Below, piece by piece: positions 42,866-54,332 of a stretch of DNA of 64,000 nucleotides. The notes beneath the pieces are model-generated. The model saw nothing but the letters and a program-made list of their open reading frames with translations, made no database searches and was not told the origin of the DNA. Within the stretch, counting starts at the first letter, position 1; each line of letters begins with the position of its first letter. Made by a program: the position numbers and the translations under genes. Source of the stretch: Rhabdophis nuchalis (lineage: Eukaryota; Chordata; Lepidosauria; Squamata; Natricidae); assembly GCA_039707465.1 (NCBI GenBank), contig CM077643.1, positions 327,859,419 to 327,923,418 on the forward strand, read 5' to 3'.

Positions 42866-44414
42866 CATTCCACCCTATGCTCCATATGGTGAATGGAACA
42901 GGGAGAGTCAGGATTGCATGGATGCCTTGCTTAATGACAGCAACAAGTTATTCTGGCCTCAATTGTGGTCATGCATTGAGGACTATCTGAACAGCCTTCT
43001 CCTTTCTCTTTCTCTTTCTTTCTCTTCCCTTCCTCTTGCTTCTTTCATGCAACTTATAGCACATTTATAAAATACTTATTCAGAAATGTTCCCTTGAAAA
43101 TGGCAAGGAATATTCCTAAGATATATATCAAGTGATGCTATCAGTATGTTCTTTCTGATAATACACTTCTTTTGAGTAAACTCAAATTATATCAAAGAAT
43201 AGCATCACCATATGCAGGTGTTGATGCTTTTGATAACAGCTCTTGGAAAATATCACATCTGAAATTGCTTTAACATTTCATGGCTCATCTGAGACAACAC
43301 AAACAATTTTAACAACTTTCTCCTCAAGATTAACATATCCCCTTTTGCTTTTGTGCCTTATGAAAATAAAATCACACCATTTTTCCATGTCCCCCCATTT
43401 ATCTAAAATTTAATGGAGTCACTAAAAAAACCCTAAATAAAAATGTTCGTTCATCAAACTTGATTGTTTCTAGAGTTTTCATTGTCCAGGTTAGTATATT
43501 AGCAGTGGGCACAAAACATTGAACCACAATAGCAAACAGTTTCTCCAGCTAATTCAATCATTTTTGAAACAAGATCTGGATTTAGCATAATTCATCTGGC
43601 CTCTTGTATGCATATAAAATAAAAACGTCTTAGCAAAAATTTAATTCATCTTGCCTCTGATGTACATCCAGTACAAAAGGCATCCTAAAAGCCTTGAAGT
43701 GAAGAGCTGAAAGGTAGAAGGGGGGAAATTATCAGATAATTAGCAGCAAGCTTGTATAATTAGAAGGAATATTCTGGCAAATTACAACATAATCCACCCG
43801 GCATAAGAGGCTGCTTCACATCAAAGTAGATCATTGGTTCACCTGGCTAAGAACAATTTGTATTTTATGTCATAGGTGCACTCTTTCTCAGGGGTAATTA
43901 AAAAAGGAACATTTAGCTTTCAAGACTGAAAGTATGAGTAAGACCAAAATTAACAGAGGGGAGCCATTGACTCTCAGTTTCTTGTATCTCTCATTCTCTT
44001 CTCCTTTCTGACATCCACTTTTCTCTAAGCAGCAGAGAAGGGATACGAACAAGTTTCACTGAGGATTTAAACAGATTTTTCAAAAAGAACTTTTGAGATT
44101 AGACTATGGAAAATGATTGTAGCAAATGAACTTTAATAATACATCAATATTTATTTACTCGATAGAATGATCACGGGCAGGCAAAAAAAGTGGCAGTGAC
44201 TTCCTGCTGACTTCTTCATTGACTTCTTTGTGGAAGCTGGAAGAAAATGTTCAAAAATCATGATCCTGTGATTGTGGAGATACTCTTATTAGATGATCAT
44301 GGGATCTAACATTGGAGTAAAAAAAAATGGTCAGCCGAAAGTTCAGTGTTAATTCTGATCACTTAGGACTGGATTACCTTTCTTTCAAAGAAAGACCCAA
44401 TGGATCACAAGACT
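42866..44414. other. Unassigned stretch
   Basis: 1.5 kb of AT-rich sequence, with a small TTTCTC run near 43005-43027. No gene or element is recognised. Confidence 0.35.
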
Positions 44415-44422
44415 GTCTAGAC

Positions 44423-44557
44423 CAGGGATGTCCAAACTTGGGAACTTTAAGACTTGTGGACTTCAACTCCCAGAATTCCCCAGCCAGCATAGCTGGCTGG
44501 GGAATTCTGGGAGTTGAAGTCCACAAGTCTTAAAGTTCCCAAGTTTGGACATCCCTG
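44423..44557. mobile_element. hAT foldback MITE, perfect palindrome
   Basis: Two 66-bp arms are exact complements around a 3-base centre (ATA). The ends are CAGGGATGTCC and GGACATCCCTG. The 8-bp duplication GTCTAGAC is exact (44415-44422 and 44558-44565). The perfect match of arms and flanks indicates a young insertion. A transcript through it would fold into a 66-bp hairpin. Confidence 0.9.
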
Positions 44558-44817
44558 GTCTAGACACAACTAGTTAAAAGAATTATGTGCTACTGAAGCA
44601 GAGAAGCCATTGCATAACTCAACATAAGGTAAACATCAGGGCAAAGATTAATTTTGCACTGAATGACTGTTCTGGAATTTTCTTTCTCAGAATTTCCAAG
44701 AACTGACTTGAAAAGTAGCTGCTATGTCCATTTCTTAATTTTGTGGGCGAAAGTAACTGAGCTAGATAAAGTAATTCATGAATCTTCTCCAAGGCTGATG
44801 TTTGTAATCATATAATG

Positions 44818-45045
44818 CAGTGGTAGTCAACCTGGTCCCTACCGCCCACTAGTGGGCGTTCCAGCTTTCATGGTGGGTGGTAGGGGTTTTGTTCGATACT
44901 GAAGCACTTTCCTTTTTTAAAAATTTAATTGACTTCCCTACTTTATAAATCACCATTACTGTGGAACCAATGGGCGGTTAGAAAATTTTACTACTAACAG
45001 AGATACGAAAGTGGGTGGTAGGTATAAAAAGGTTGACTACCCTTA
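44818..45045. mobile_element. hAT MITE (GTGGTAGTCAACC type)
   Basis: The ends CAGTGGTAGTCAACCTGGTC and AAAAAGGTTGACTACCCTTA are inverted repeats. The flanks ATATAATG (44810-44817) and ATGTAATG (45046-45053) match at 7 of 8 positions. Internal CGCCCACTAGTGGGCG is a palindrome. 228 bp, no coding capacity. Confidence 0.8.
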
Positions 45046-45053
45046 ATGTAATG

Positions 45054-45429
45054 CATAAAATTGAAAATGCCACTTTTGGGGTATTTTGTGAATACGAGGG
45101 GGTAAAGACAGGATTGACAGTACATAAGATGTATCATTATTATTTCATTTGATTTTGACCAAAGGCAAGCAAAGAAACAATGTTACCTTTAACTAATATT
45201 ATCCTCTATAAAGAATATATTGCAATACAAATTTACAAATAAAATGTTAAAATTAGGGTTTCCACAGCAATGAAAATTGAATAGAATTTGGCAATGCTTC
45301 TTGAGATCTTGGACCATCTGTTGTCTAAGAGAAGAGAATATTCATTTCTCAGGCCCGATAATTATGATTTAGTAATCCCTTATTAGATCGATTCACCAGA
45401 CAACATAGAGGGGGGAGAGGTCCAGCCCA
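45054..45429. other. Unassigned stretch
   Basis: Nothing recognisable. Confidence 0.35.
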
Positions 45430-46060
45430 TGTCTTTCCTTCTATAGGATGCTTCAGGGTTTGGTACTTTCTCCATTCCTTTTTAACATCAACATAAAATA
45501 TACTCAGCTTTACATTTCCACCCTCCAAGACCCAAGTGATGATAAGACTGCCCTTCCATGGTGCCTAGAGACTGAAGCGATGTGGAGGAGAATGTCCAGG
45601 GGACTCTGGTAAGACCAAGTGGCTGTGAGTATGTGAAACTTCAGAATCCAGATGTTTCTCATCTTTAGTTCTGGATAGGGTGATCCTACAGACAGACCTG
45701 GTGCACAATCTGAGGGTTCTCCTAGACTCATAACTACTTCTCAAAGAGTAGATGGGAGTTGTAGCTGGGAGAGCCTTCACACAACTTTGTGTGGTGCAAC
45801 AATTGTGCCTTTTTCTGAAGCATGAGATCCTGCACTAATACCCTGGTCATGCCCCACTTGGATTATTGCAACACACTCTGCATGGGGCTACACTTGAAGA
45901 GCATTTGGAAGCTGTAATTGGTCCAGAATGCAGCACTGTGGACAATTTGGAGGCCCATAGAATGGCAGTGTAATACCACTGTTATGCAAAATTTATTCTA
46001 TGTAAAGTCAAAAGGTACTGTAAAAATATTACAACCGTTCTGCATGGCACATTAAGTAAC
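45430..46060 (+). mobile_element. Ancient L2 LINE relic, plus strand
   Basis: Broken plus frames preserve traces of L2 order. A worn GSVLSPFLFNIN box lies near 45455, then YTQLYISTLQDPSDDKT near 45500, and later PHLDYCNTLCMGL and LVQNAAL near 45850-45940. It is far more diverged than the other L2 copies and has many stops. Confidence 0.55.
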
Positions 46061-46298
46061 ATTGAGGCTAAATGATTTTGCTTAATTTCACCTTATAGCC
46101 TTCATAACAAAAATTGAAATTTTGCTCTCTTTTCTTCTTATGCTTTACATGATTATTGGGCTCTAATACAACGACATTCAATACTATTTCCCCTCAAGAT
46201 CTAGGTTTATCTTGAGGGAAAGCAATATTGTGATATATGCCTATCCATTTTCTTCACAAATACATCCCTTTAATTTGCTAGATCTTAATCCAGGGTAA

Positions 46299-46628
46299 AG
46301 GGACATGGTGGCTCAGTGACTGAGAGACTGAGCTTGTAGATCAGAAAGGTCGGCAGTTTGGTGGTTCGAATCCCTAGTGCCACATAACTGAGTGAGCTCT
46401 GGTTACTTGTCCCAGCTTCTGCCAAACTAGCAGTTCAAAAGCATGTAAAATACAAGTAGAAAAATAGGAACCACCTTTGGTGGGAAGGTAACAGCATTCA
46501 TGCATTTAGTCATGTTGGCTACATGAGCACAGAGACGTCTTCACACAGTGGCTCTTTGGCTTTGAAACAGAGATGAACATCACCCTCTAGAGTCGGGAAT
46601 GACACATATGTGCAAGGGGAACCTTTAC
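46299..46628 (+). mobile_element. Squamate tRNA-derived SINE, plus strand
   Basis: The tRNA-like head (GTGGCTCAGTGACTGAGAGA as A-box region, GGTTCGAATCCC as B box near 46361) is followed by the typical body and a GGGGAACCTTTACC tail. The 15-bp flanks CTTAATCCAGGGTAA (46284-46298) and CTTAATCTAGGGTAA (46629-46643) match at 14 positions. Confidence 0.85.
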
Positions 46629-46860
46629 CTTAATCTAGGGTAATAGGAAATATCAGATCTTAGTCTTATTATTTGCTGTGGATTCAATATCTTTTTAGGG
46701 CGTGAGAAACGAGTGAGAAAGTTGATAAACAAGCACTGGGAGATATTTTTGTTTCTAATTTGGAAGGGAATAGAAGAATCTCTTCTCTTTGACAAAAGAC
46801 TAATTGTCTCTTCCCTCATTTGAGACTTTGGAACATTTCTTTTCTGGGAAAGGCAAATGT

Positions 46861-47302
46861 ATACATTTGCCAAAAGTATTCGCTCACCTGCCTTTACTCG
46901 CATATGAACTTACAATAAGTGACATCCCATTCCTAATCCATAGGGTTTAATATGATGTCGGTCCACTGCACACTGTTCCTGAGCTAATCTGAAGACCACA
47001 TGAAGTTTGGAGGTCTGTAGCGATTGACTCTGCAGAACATTGGTGACCTCTTCACACTATGCACCTCAGCATCCGCTGACCCCGCTCCATCAGTTTATGT
47101 GGCCTACTACTTCGTGGCTGAGTTGCTGTCATTCCAAAACACTTCCATGTTCTTATAATACATCTGACAGTTGAGTGTGGAATATTTAGGAGCGAGGAAA
47201 TGCCTAGGTACTTGATTTTATATACCTGTGGCCATGTAAGTGATTGGAACACCTGATTGATTATTTGGATGGGTAAGAAAATACTTTTGGTCATATAGTG
47301 TA
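46861..47302 (-). mobile_element. Tc1-like transposon relic with transposase N-terminus
   Basis: The right end (complement CACTATATGACCAAAAGTAT) and left end (ACATTTGCCAAAAGTATTCG) are inverted repeats next to TA. On the minus strand the frame 47052-47294 contains ISSLLNIPHSTVRCIIRTWK and FGMTATQPRSSRPHKLMERG, matching the helix-turn-helix and GRPR-like region of Tc1 transposases ('...STV...I..WK..G....PRSGRP..L..RG'). The catalytic DDE domain is missing; only ~440 bp of a normal ~1.6 kb remain. It is dead. The termini are like those of Tc1 elements common in fish. Confidence 0.75.
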
Positions 47303-50179
47303 AACTTGCTCCCAGGTGCCCATCTTTCCTATTGTGTGTGATTCTATTTACATCATTTATCCTTTAGAGAAGAAGTTATTAGTTTGCTTGTATCTAATGG
47401 AAAGAAGGGATTCTACTGAATATAACATTAGTTTTTCTTCCTCTGCAGTTTTCCAACTTAAAGGTTGGTGATCAGTCAGAGCCAAGGGCAGTAAACTAAT
47501 GAGAAAGAATCAGCTCTTAATCCAATCATTTGTCTTTAAGCACTCCAGTCTCAAGTCTGATACATTAGATATATAGCTAGAAGCTGTGAGAAGGCACCTC
47601 AGGAACTTGGTCGTATGGCCTTGATTTGCATTTTATCTTTGCATAAAGTCCCACTGGTACCCATTACAAAATTTGGGGACAAAGGTTTGGCCTCAAAAAG
47701 ATATGAAGCTGCTACAAATAATTCTCTTAGTGCAGAACTTGACCAATTAGATTCACATATGCAGAATTTGAGTTAACTACTTTATTATGTTCTGCCTATA
47801 ATACAAGAATCTCCCTAGTCTGCCAGTCTATTATGGGAAACAAATCGATAAGGTCCCAAGGAACCTGGGAGCAGGAGAGTCCTAATCTTTGGTGGTTGCA
47901 CAGTGACTCCAAGCTAATTCCATGCTCCTCCCTGCCAGGAAAAGTTTCCAACAAGAACTTCTTAACTGAGATTTTAACTGAGGTCATTTTGTAACATATA
48001 TGATACTCTTTTCAATTTCTGATAGAATGGATAACTTGCAGATTTGCACCGGTCTAATTTATTCTCCCTAATAACCCATTTTTGTAGTTTTGCTAATTTT
48101 GTAAATACATTTTTTTTAATGCGCATGATGCAATTTAAAAAGGTAGGAAAATGGTATGGCTTCAGAGAAGAATAATGAAGAGCACCAATGAATCGAAAGT
48201 GAATGCTGCAGAAAAAATATGCTTTATTAAAGAGAATCTCAGTAACGCATTATTGGCAACAACACACTGGCATTATGATGTTTTCTTGACAATGCTGTGA
48301 CATATGCACTTGCCTCAGACATTGACTTCATGGCACTTAGCCAATTGGTTGCAAATATGGAATTGCAGCATTTGCATGACTGCATATACAAATTGTATTT
48401 CTGCCATTTGTTATGGATGCTGCTATATTCAGTAGTTTTCTAAATTATAAATTATATATTAATTGAAATAATTTGGAAGGATAACAAAAATCAAAATAAG
48501 CTTGAAAGTTGGAATTGGATTATGCCAAATATTCTAGGTAGCATAGGAAAGCAGCTCTCATTTTTAGGAAAATATATCACTACCACATTTTGCTCTCAAC
48601 TGACCTACTTTAGCTAGGGCTAGTCATCCCACTTCATTCTTGGGAACACTTCCATTTTTTGAAGAACCATTTCAATTCCCCCTTTCCCCCCTCTTAACTT
48701 GAGCACTTCTTGCAACTTATTTTTGTGAAGAATATACTAGTATTCTGCCAATTTTGAGAAACGTTGAAAAATACCCAGGCTACTATATGCTGGTGCCAGA
48801 GATTGACTGAAGTACATCTTTATGCAGTGTGCTGGAAGGATAATAATAAATTGACATGGAAATTAAAGACATATAAAATGGAAAGTAACCGTTAATTTGC
48901 ACAATATTTTAATCATTACAAAAAAAATCCCCGCGTATCCCTATTTTTGATGGGACTTTTTAATGAGCTATTACTTTCAAAGATATTACATACCATCTCA
49001 TTCATTGCTAAACTTTATCAGGAAATGTAGCATTGATGACCTTTTCTTTGGGTCTTATTTCTTTCCAATTAAAGTGTTAAGTGCAATATTTTGTTTTTAA
49101 TGAATATCGCTTGCCATAAAATTTGCGCTGCCCTTAATAGACCATTTAGTAAAGCTGTGGGACAACTACCAGAGCTTCAATTTATGAGAAAGGTCTAGGC
49201 AGGTATTTGTGTTATTTAACACACTACCAAAACATCTTCAAAAGGTTTCTAGAATTATGAGAAAGTTGGTCAAAAGGAAGCATCTGCAAAAATTATATTA
49301 TCATCTACATGAAGAACACATTTTATGCAAATGTTGGAATTTAGAATACTACTATAAAAATAAATTTCAGAAGTAATCAATACGCTCACTGGGTATATTT
49401 TTTACTGTCCAACAAACATTCTATATGATCGTGGCACATTAGTTATATTTGTACTCTTTAGAATTTACGCCAACATACGAACTAAAAGTATTTCTTTCTA
49501 ACATACAGGGGCTATGCCAGAGATGTGAAATATCGACTAGGTTTCCATTTGTTCTCTATTTACATGGCTGTTGTCCCCAATTCGGGTCTGAGCCTAGTGC
49601 CGAAGCCAATGATGGATGCCAGCCATGAGGTGTAGGTTTTCTGATTGCTTTTTATTGGAGTACTCCAAGGAAAAGGGTTCCTGGTCAAAAGGCCAAGAAC
49701 CAATAATAAAGGATTAAGAAAGCTTTATACATTTTTAGTAAAGAAGAAGGCAGGACAAGGTGAAACAATAAGAAATATCCTCTAATAAACATTTTAGCAC
49801 TAATTCTACAATTTGTTCTATTGGTCTATGGCTGTCCCATTCCTAGGTCTTAGCTAATGAATGCCCCAGGAGTTATCTAATAGACATTTCATTTGTTGCC
49901 GCACATCTCTATTCCTAACTTTTAGCTGAGGTCTGCAAATTGTCTAATTCTTGTTACCTTTTATCAGCTTTCTAGCTACCCATAATTGCTACAAGCTTCA
50001 CACATGCATATTTCCTGTTGATAAGCATTCTTTGTTCTTGTGAGACAGAGAGACAGACCTCCCCCCTATTACAGTCTTCCTGATTTACTTTCAAGTGTGT
50101 GCCATGACCTTGCTTTAGCAGTCAGTTCATCATGGCCCTTTGCATGTCATCTATCTTGGAATATTCTCCAACCTGTTTT
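47303..50179. other. Long unassigned stretch
   Basis: 2.9 kb of AT-rich sequence with no domain-bearing frame. A segment at about 49505-50080 has an LTR-like feel, with a spaced polyA-like phrase, but I found no matching second copy or TG...CA boundaries, so I make no call. Confidence 0.35.
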
Positions 50180-50372
50180 CCAAAGGATCTAAAGGCAGGA
50201 TAGGAAACAATGGATGGAAACTAATCAAAGAGAGAACTAGTAATAAGGAGAAATGTTCTGCTCGGACAATTAATCTGATGCTGCAATACTGGGACATTTT
50301 AAGAAGAGATCGGACAACCATTTGTCTGAAATGGTATTAGTTTTCCTGCCTGAGCAGGGAGTTGGACTAGAA
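50180..50372 (+). mobile_element. CR1 LINE 3' end, split by a MITE
   Basis: Worn ORF2 C-terminus (NNGWKLIKERT, then CSARTINL) and the 3' UTR up to GAGTTGGACTAGAA. It resumes after the MITE at 50517-50555 (GACCTCCAAGGTCC ... TTATTCTGTTATTG). Confidence 0.75.
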
Positions 50373-50508
50373 CAGCGTTTCCCAACCTTGGCAACTTGAA
50401 GGTGTCCGGACTTCAACTCCCAGAATTCCCCAGCCAGCGAATGCTGGCTGGGGAATTCTGGGAGTTGAAGTCCAAACACCTTCAAGTTGCCAAGGTTGGG
50501 AAACATTG
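50373..50508. mobile_element. hAT foldback MITE inside CR1
   Basis: Near-perfect palindrome of 136 bp with ends CAGCGTTTCCC and GGGAAACATTG. The flanks GACTAGAA (50365-50372) and AACTAGAA (50509-50516) agree at 7 of 8 positions. The arms share AACTCCCAGAATTCCCCAGC with the copy at 44423. Confidence 0.85.
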
Positions 50509-50516
50509 AACTAGAA

Positions 50517-50555
50517 GACCTCCAAGGTCCTTTTCAACTCTGTTATTCTGTTATT
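50517..50555 (+). mobile_element. CR1 LINE 3' terminus, right part
   Basis: GACCTCCAAGGTCC, then CAACTCTGTTATT, the last part of the CR1 3' UTR interrupted by the MITE. Confidence 0.75.
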
Positions 50556-52450
50556 GTGCTACTGTATATGGTTTGAGATTAGATTAAAATGAATTCAAAT
50601 CAAGCAATCTGTTGATAGAAAAAATGACGCTGATGAGGCAGGAACCAGCAATTCACAAACAGACCAGAACTGTTATGTTAACACTGGGCAGGCTTCTCCC
50701 AATATCAGGACTATAAGAAACATGTCCAAATTTCGTTTGTCTCAAAAAATAAGGAGGAAAAGGTCTGGAATTTAAACCCTGGAGCAGACATACTATAAGC
50801 TTCTATGTCTGTGTTCTGCAGTAGGTAAATCTTCTGTGTAGATATGATTTATTTTTCATCAGCAATAAAACAACATTTAGCGATAGCGAATTTGTGAGCT
50901 TCTGTACTAAGCAAGTTCCTGCACATAGGAAACTAGAGAGTTGAGATTTATTGCAACACCTACTGAGAGGGACAATTGGGAGCAAAGGTGTTTTTTATGC
51001 TTCATAAAACTCTGGACAAGGCAGGCACTAGTATCCAGGATGAATTCTACCCCTCAAAAATCCATACTGGGGGGTGATAGGAAGCTTGGTTTATGTTGTG
51101 AACTTTATGAGTTAGCTGATATACGACACATTGTTTTTAATTTTTTTATAGCTTAGATTCACAAGTTTTCTTTTTTAGCATTTCTGTACTTGTGATATAC
51201 TCTTTGCAGGATAACCAATCCACCCTAAAAGCAGAAATAAAAATAGAAGAGACATAACCTGTTCATTAATCCTTATTTAGACCATACTGAGCATAAGATG
51301 TTTTTTTTTAAACAATTTGAGCATTGAATACTAGAATGTAACAATAACATTCTATGTAAAATTTACTGAATCCAACAAATTTAAATCTGTAAAATAATAG
51401 ATAACCTTTGCCCTGTTGGATAATTGTTTCAGTCTTTCAGAAATATTTCCTTGGCTAAACAGAAAAACAGAATGACCAAGGATGGGCAAAAAGCAGTGGA
51501 AACTAATTTTCTGCCAGCTTTTCCACTGAGTTTCCTTGTAGAAATCTGACAGTGAGCGTCACTTACTTCCCTTCCCTTCCCTTCCTTTCCAGATCCTGGA
51601 TTTTAGACACATGCTGTAACTTAGGCCATCTGAGGCAGCTTACTTTAAAAATTGTTGCTCTATAATGCACTGTTTCACCCACTTAAAGGCCATGATAATG
51701 GAGTTTTAGTAGTATACAGAAACAGTGTCTCATTTGGTAAGTAGGAACTGGAGAACGAGAGTCTATCAATAGAATAAACCTTTTATGCTAAGGTACTTCA
51801 CCTGTGACCGAAGTTGCATAAAATAACTAACCAAATGATTAATTAACTAGCAACATAATCAAGCAAAGGACTCCATTCTGAAATATTCAAATGAGTTTTC
51901 CAAATTGTTGAAGAATTCTCCATGAAAATCTTAAAAGAAATGCTATACTTTAAACAGACATTAAATACATTTTAAGAGGGTGGAGAAGATTGCTATCTGC
52001 TCAGGTAACTACACTGATGTGAAAGTAATGGCTTTTGCGCATCATGACACAAGATCTGCTATGTAGTATGTTTTGTTTGTTTATCTAACTTATTTGCCAC
52101 CCATCTTGTGATTCAGGTGACTAGGTACAAATACAGTACAGAGTTTCTGTAATGACATAGTGACAGATGTTTCAGTTACTGTCCATTCCGATGTGTTGTC
52201 CAGATGTTAGCTGTTAACTATTTGCTTCTCATGGTTCCCTATCTTTAAATCTAGAACTTCTTATAGAAAAATCCAAAACAGGGGGCTGCAATTAATGAAA
52301 TAGAACATATAACTGTCCCAATTCAGGGTGCTTAGTAAAAACATAAATTAGTTTTCTTTTAACTGCTTGTTCCCAGATGTGTCGGTCACTCCAAAAAATA
52401 AAAAAAATCCCAGAATTCTTAGCCAGAATAGTTATCTGGTAATTCTGGAA
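50556..52450. other. Long unassigned stretch
   Basis: No gene is visible. There is a short CCCTT run at 51567-51590 and a possible LINE tail remnant at 52075-52130. Confidence 0.35.
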
Positions 52451-52458
52451 GTATATAT

Positions 52459-52744
52459 CCGTGATGGCAAACCTATGGCATGGGTGCCACAGGTGGCATG
52501 CAGAGCCATATTTGCCAGCATGGCAACCCTCAGCTCCCAGCTGATTTTCAGCCTTCCAGAGGGCTGAGCGAGACTGTTTTCACCCTCCCCAGGCTTCAGG
52601 AAAGCCGGGGGGCACACTTGTGCATGCACAAGTGTGAGGGGGTTTGTGCATGCATATGCAGGTGTATGGGCATGTGTGCACGCACAATAATGCACACGCA
52701 CATGCAATTTTGGCACACATTTAGAAATAGATTAGCCATCACTG
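52459..52744. mobile_element. hAT MITE (GTGATGGCAAACC type)
   Basis: The ends CCGTGATGGCAAACCTATGG and AGATTAGCCATCACTG are imperfect inverted repeats. The flanks GTATATAT (52451-52458) and TTATATAT (52745-52752) match at 7 of 8 positions. The interior has alternating CA/TG-rich sequence (52610-52710). No transposase. Confidence 0.8.
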
Positions 52745-52752
52745 TTATATAT

Positions 52753-54098
52753 AAATTGTTCAGGAAAGCATTAGGTTGAAAATGCATAGAACAGAATGCA
52801 TAAGAAAATGCATACATTTCATCAGATGTATGTGAATCATGAACGAAGATGCTGTCCAAAATACCTTTTCAAACCTGCAAAATGCAGTGTTCAAAAACAC
52901 ATTGTTGCAATTCTTACTTTCAAAAGACTAATTTCTTGAATATACATTATTACATTTGCCTTTTGTAACACAGTCTCATGTTTCCACATCTGCCATCAAA
53001 GTGACTCATGATTTACAAACAGTCAGAGCACATTTGTTGACTTTCTTGTAGTTCAATTTACAGCACCTTCCTGGTGCTCCACAAATGATCAAGGCTTCAA
53101 TTTGCCTCCAACTGAGTATATTCAATTTGTTTCTTGTTTGGGGTGATAATTATATTGCAGTTCAAACTGAACATAGACTCATCGTATTGAGCAATGTCCA
53201 TTCTCTGTATTTCAATAGCGTCACTGCAGTTGCAACTGTCTGGCTTATTTCCATTACTTGCAAAACCAAAATTTAAAAAATGCCGCACACAGCTAAGCAT
53301 AACCCAAACTGAGAAACTAAGAAACATAATCCAAGCAATAGTATTTCACAAAATGGACATAATAAAGCAAAGAACGGGTTTATTTTGAAATTCTATCAAA
53401 TTTGCAACAAAATTTTTGGGAAACAGTTGGCAAAGATAAATGATTTGGCAAATATTATAAAACAGGTAATATTCATTGCTATAATACTTTCATTTTTGAG
53501 ATTGCATAGTTAGTTTGCCTGAAAATATACAACTTTTTGATATCAGATTTTCCCTTCCAACTATAAGCAATAGTTTAGTCCTGGACAGAAATATAAATTC
53601 TGATCCCTCTCCTAGATAGAACCAATTTTCAAAAGGTATTTTGCATGCTAGATCAACCTTAACATGAAGCAGAGGAGAAGGCTTCATCCACATTATTGGA
53701 TGAAATAATTAAAGGGAGAAAATTGTATTTTTACTCTGGGATTCTGCCGCATAGATGACTATAGAAAATACATATCATGAATTGGCTGGTAGAGGACACC
53801 AATTCTTGTTCCAACTCAAATATTAAATGTTGGAGTCTATCCCTAACCCTTAGGAGTGTTTCAGTCAAGGGTAGAGTTGAAAAAAGAATGTGACTTTTCA
53901 GATGCTGCTGAATTATAAGTCCCAAAATCCATTGCTACTGGCTATGATGATTGGGGTAACAGGGAATCTCAATTTAGTAACACACTCAATTGTTGTACAA
54001 GAAGTGCCATTGCCACAATTTGGAATAATACTCCCTTTGAAGTTAATCATCATGTGATGTCATGGCTATTGCATTTTTGTTGCAAAAATCCATATGAC
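52753..54098. other. Unassigned stretch
   Basis: No recognisable gene or element. The short frames lack domains. Confidence 0.35.
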
Positions 54099-54106
54099 CA
54101 CTAGAG

Positions 54107-54241
54107 CAGGGGTCTCCAACCTTTGCAACTTTAAGTCTGAAGGACTTCAGCTTCCAGACTTCTCCAGCCAGCAAAGCTGGCTGGAGAAGTCTGGAAGCTG
54201 AAGTCCTTCAGACTTAAAATTGCAAAGGTTGGGGACCCCTG
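54107..54241. mobile_element. hAT foldback MITE, near-perfect palindrome
   Basis: 135 bp with ends CAGGGGTCTCCAACC and GGTTGGGGACCCCTG and arms of ~66 bp. The 8-bp duplication CACTAGAG is exact (54099-54106 and 54242-54249). Same architecture as 44423 but a distinct subfamily. Confidence 0.9.
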
Positions 54242-54307
54242 CACTAGAGGACAACAGGTTTTTCCAAGTCTCTTTTCTGTCCACTGTCATGCAATCATGA
54301 CACTCAG

Positions 54308-54332
54308 ATACAATAATACAATAATACAATAG
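54308..54332. repeat. Short AATAC-type repeat at a CR1 3' end
   Basis: Three AATACAAT-type units directly precede AGCAGAGTTGGAAGG, the complement of the CR1 3' terminus. Confidence 0.8.

Noticed and set aside
49505..50080. Possible long terminal repeat
   Set aside because: No second copy, no TG...CA boundary and no target duplication could be seen.
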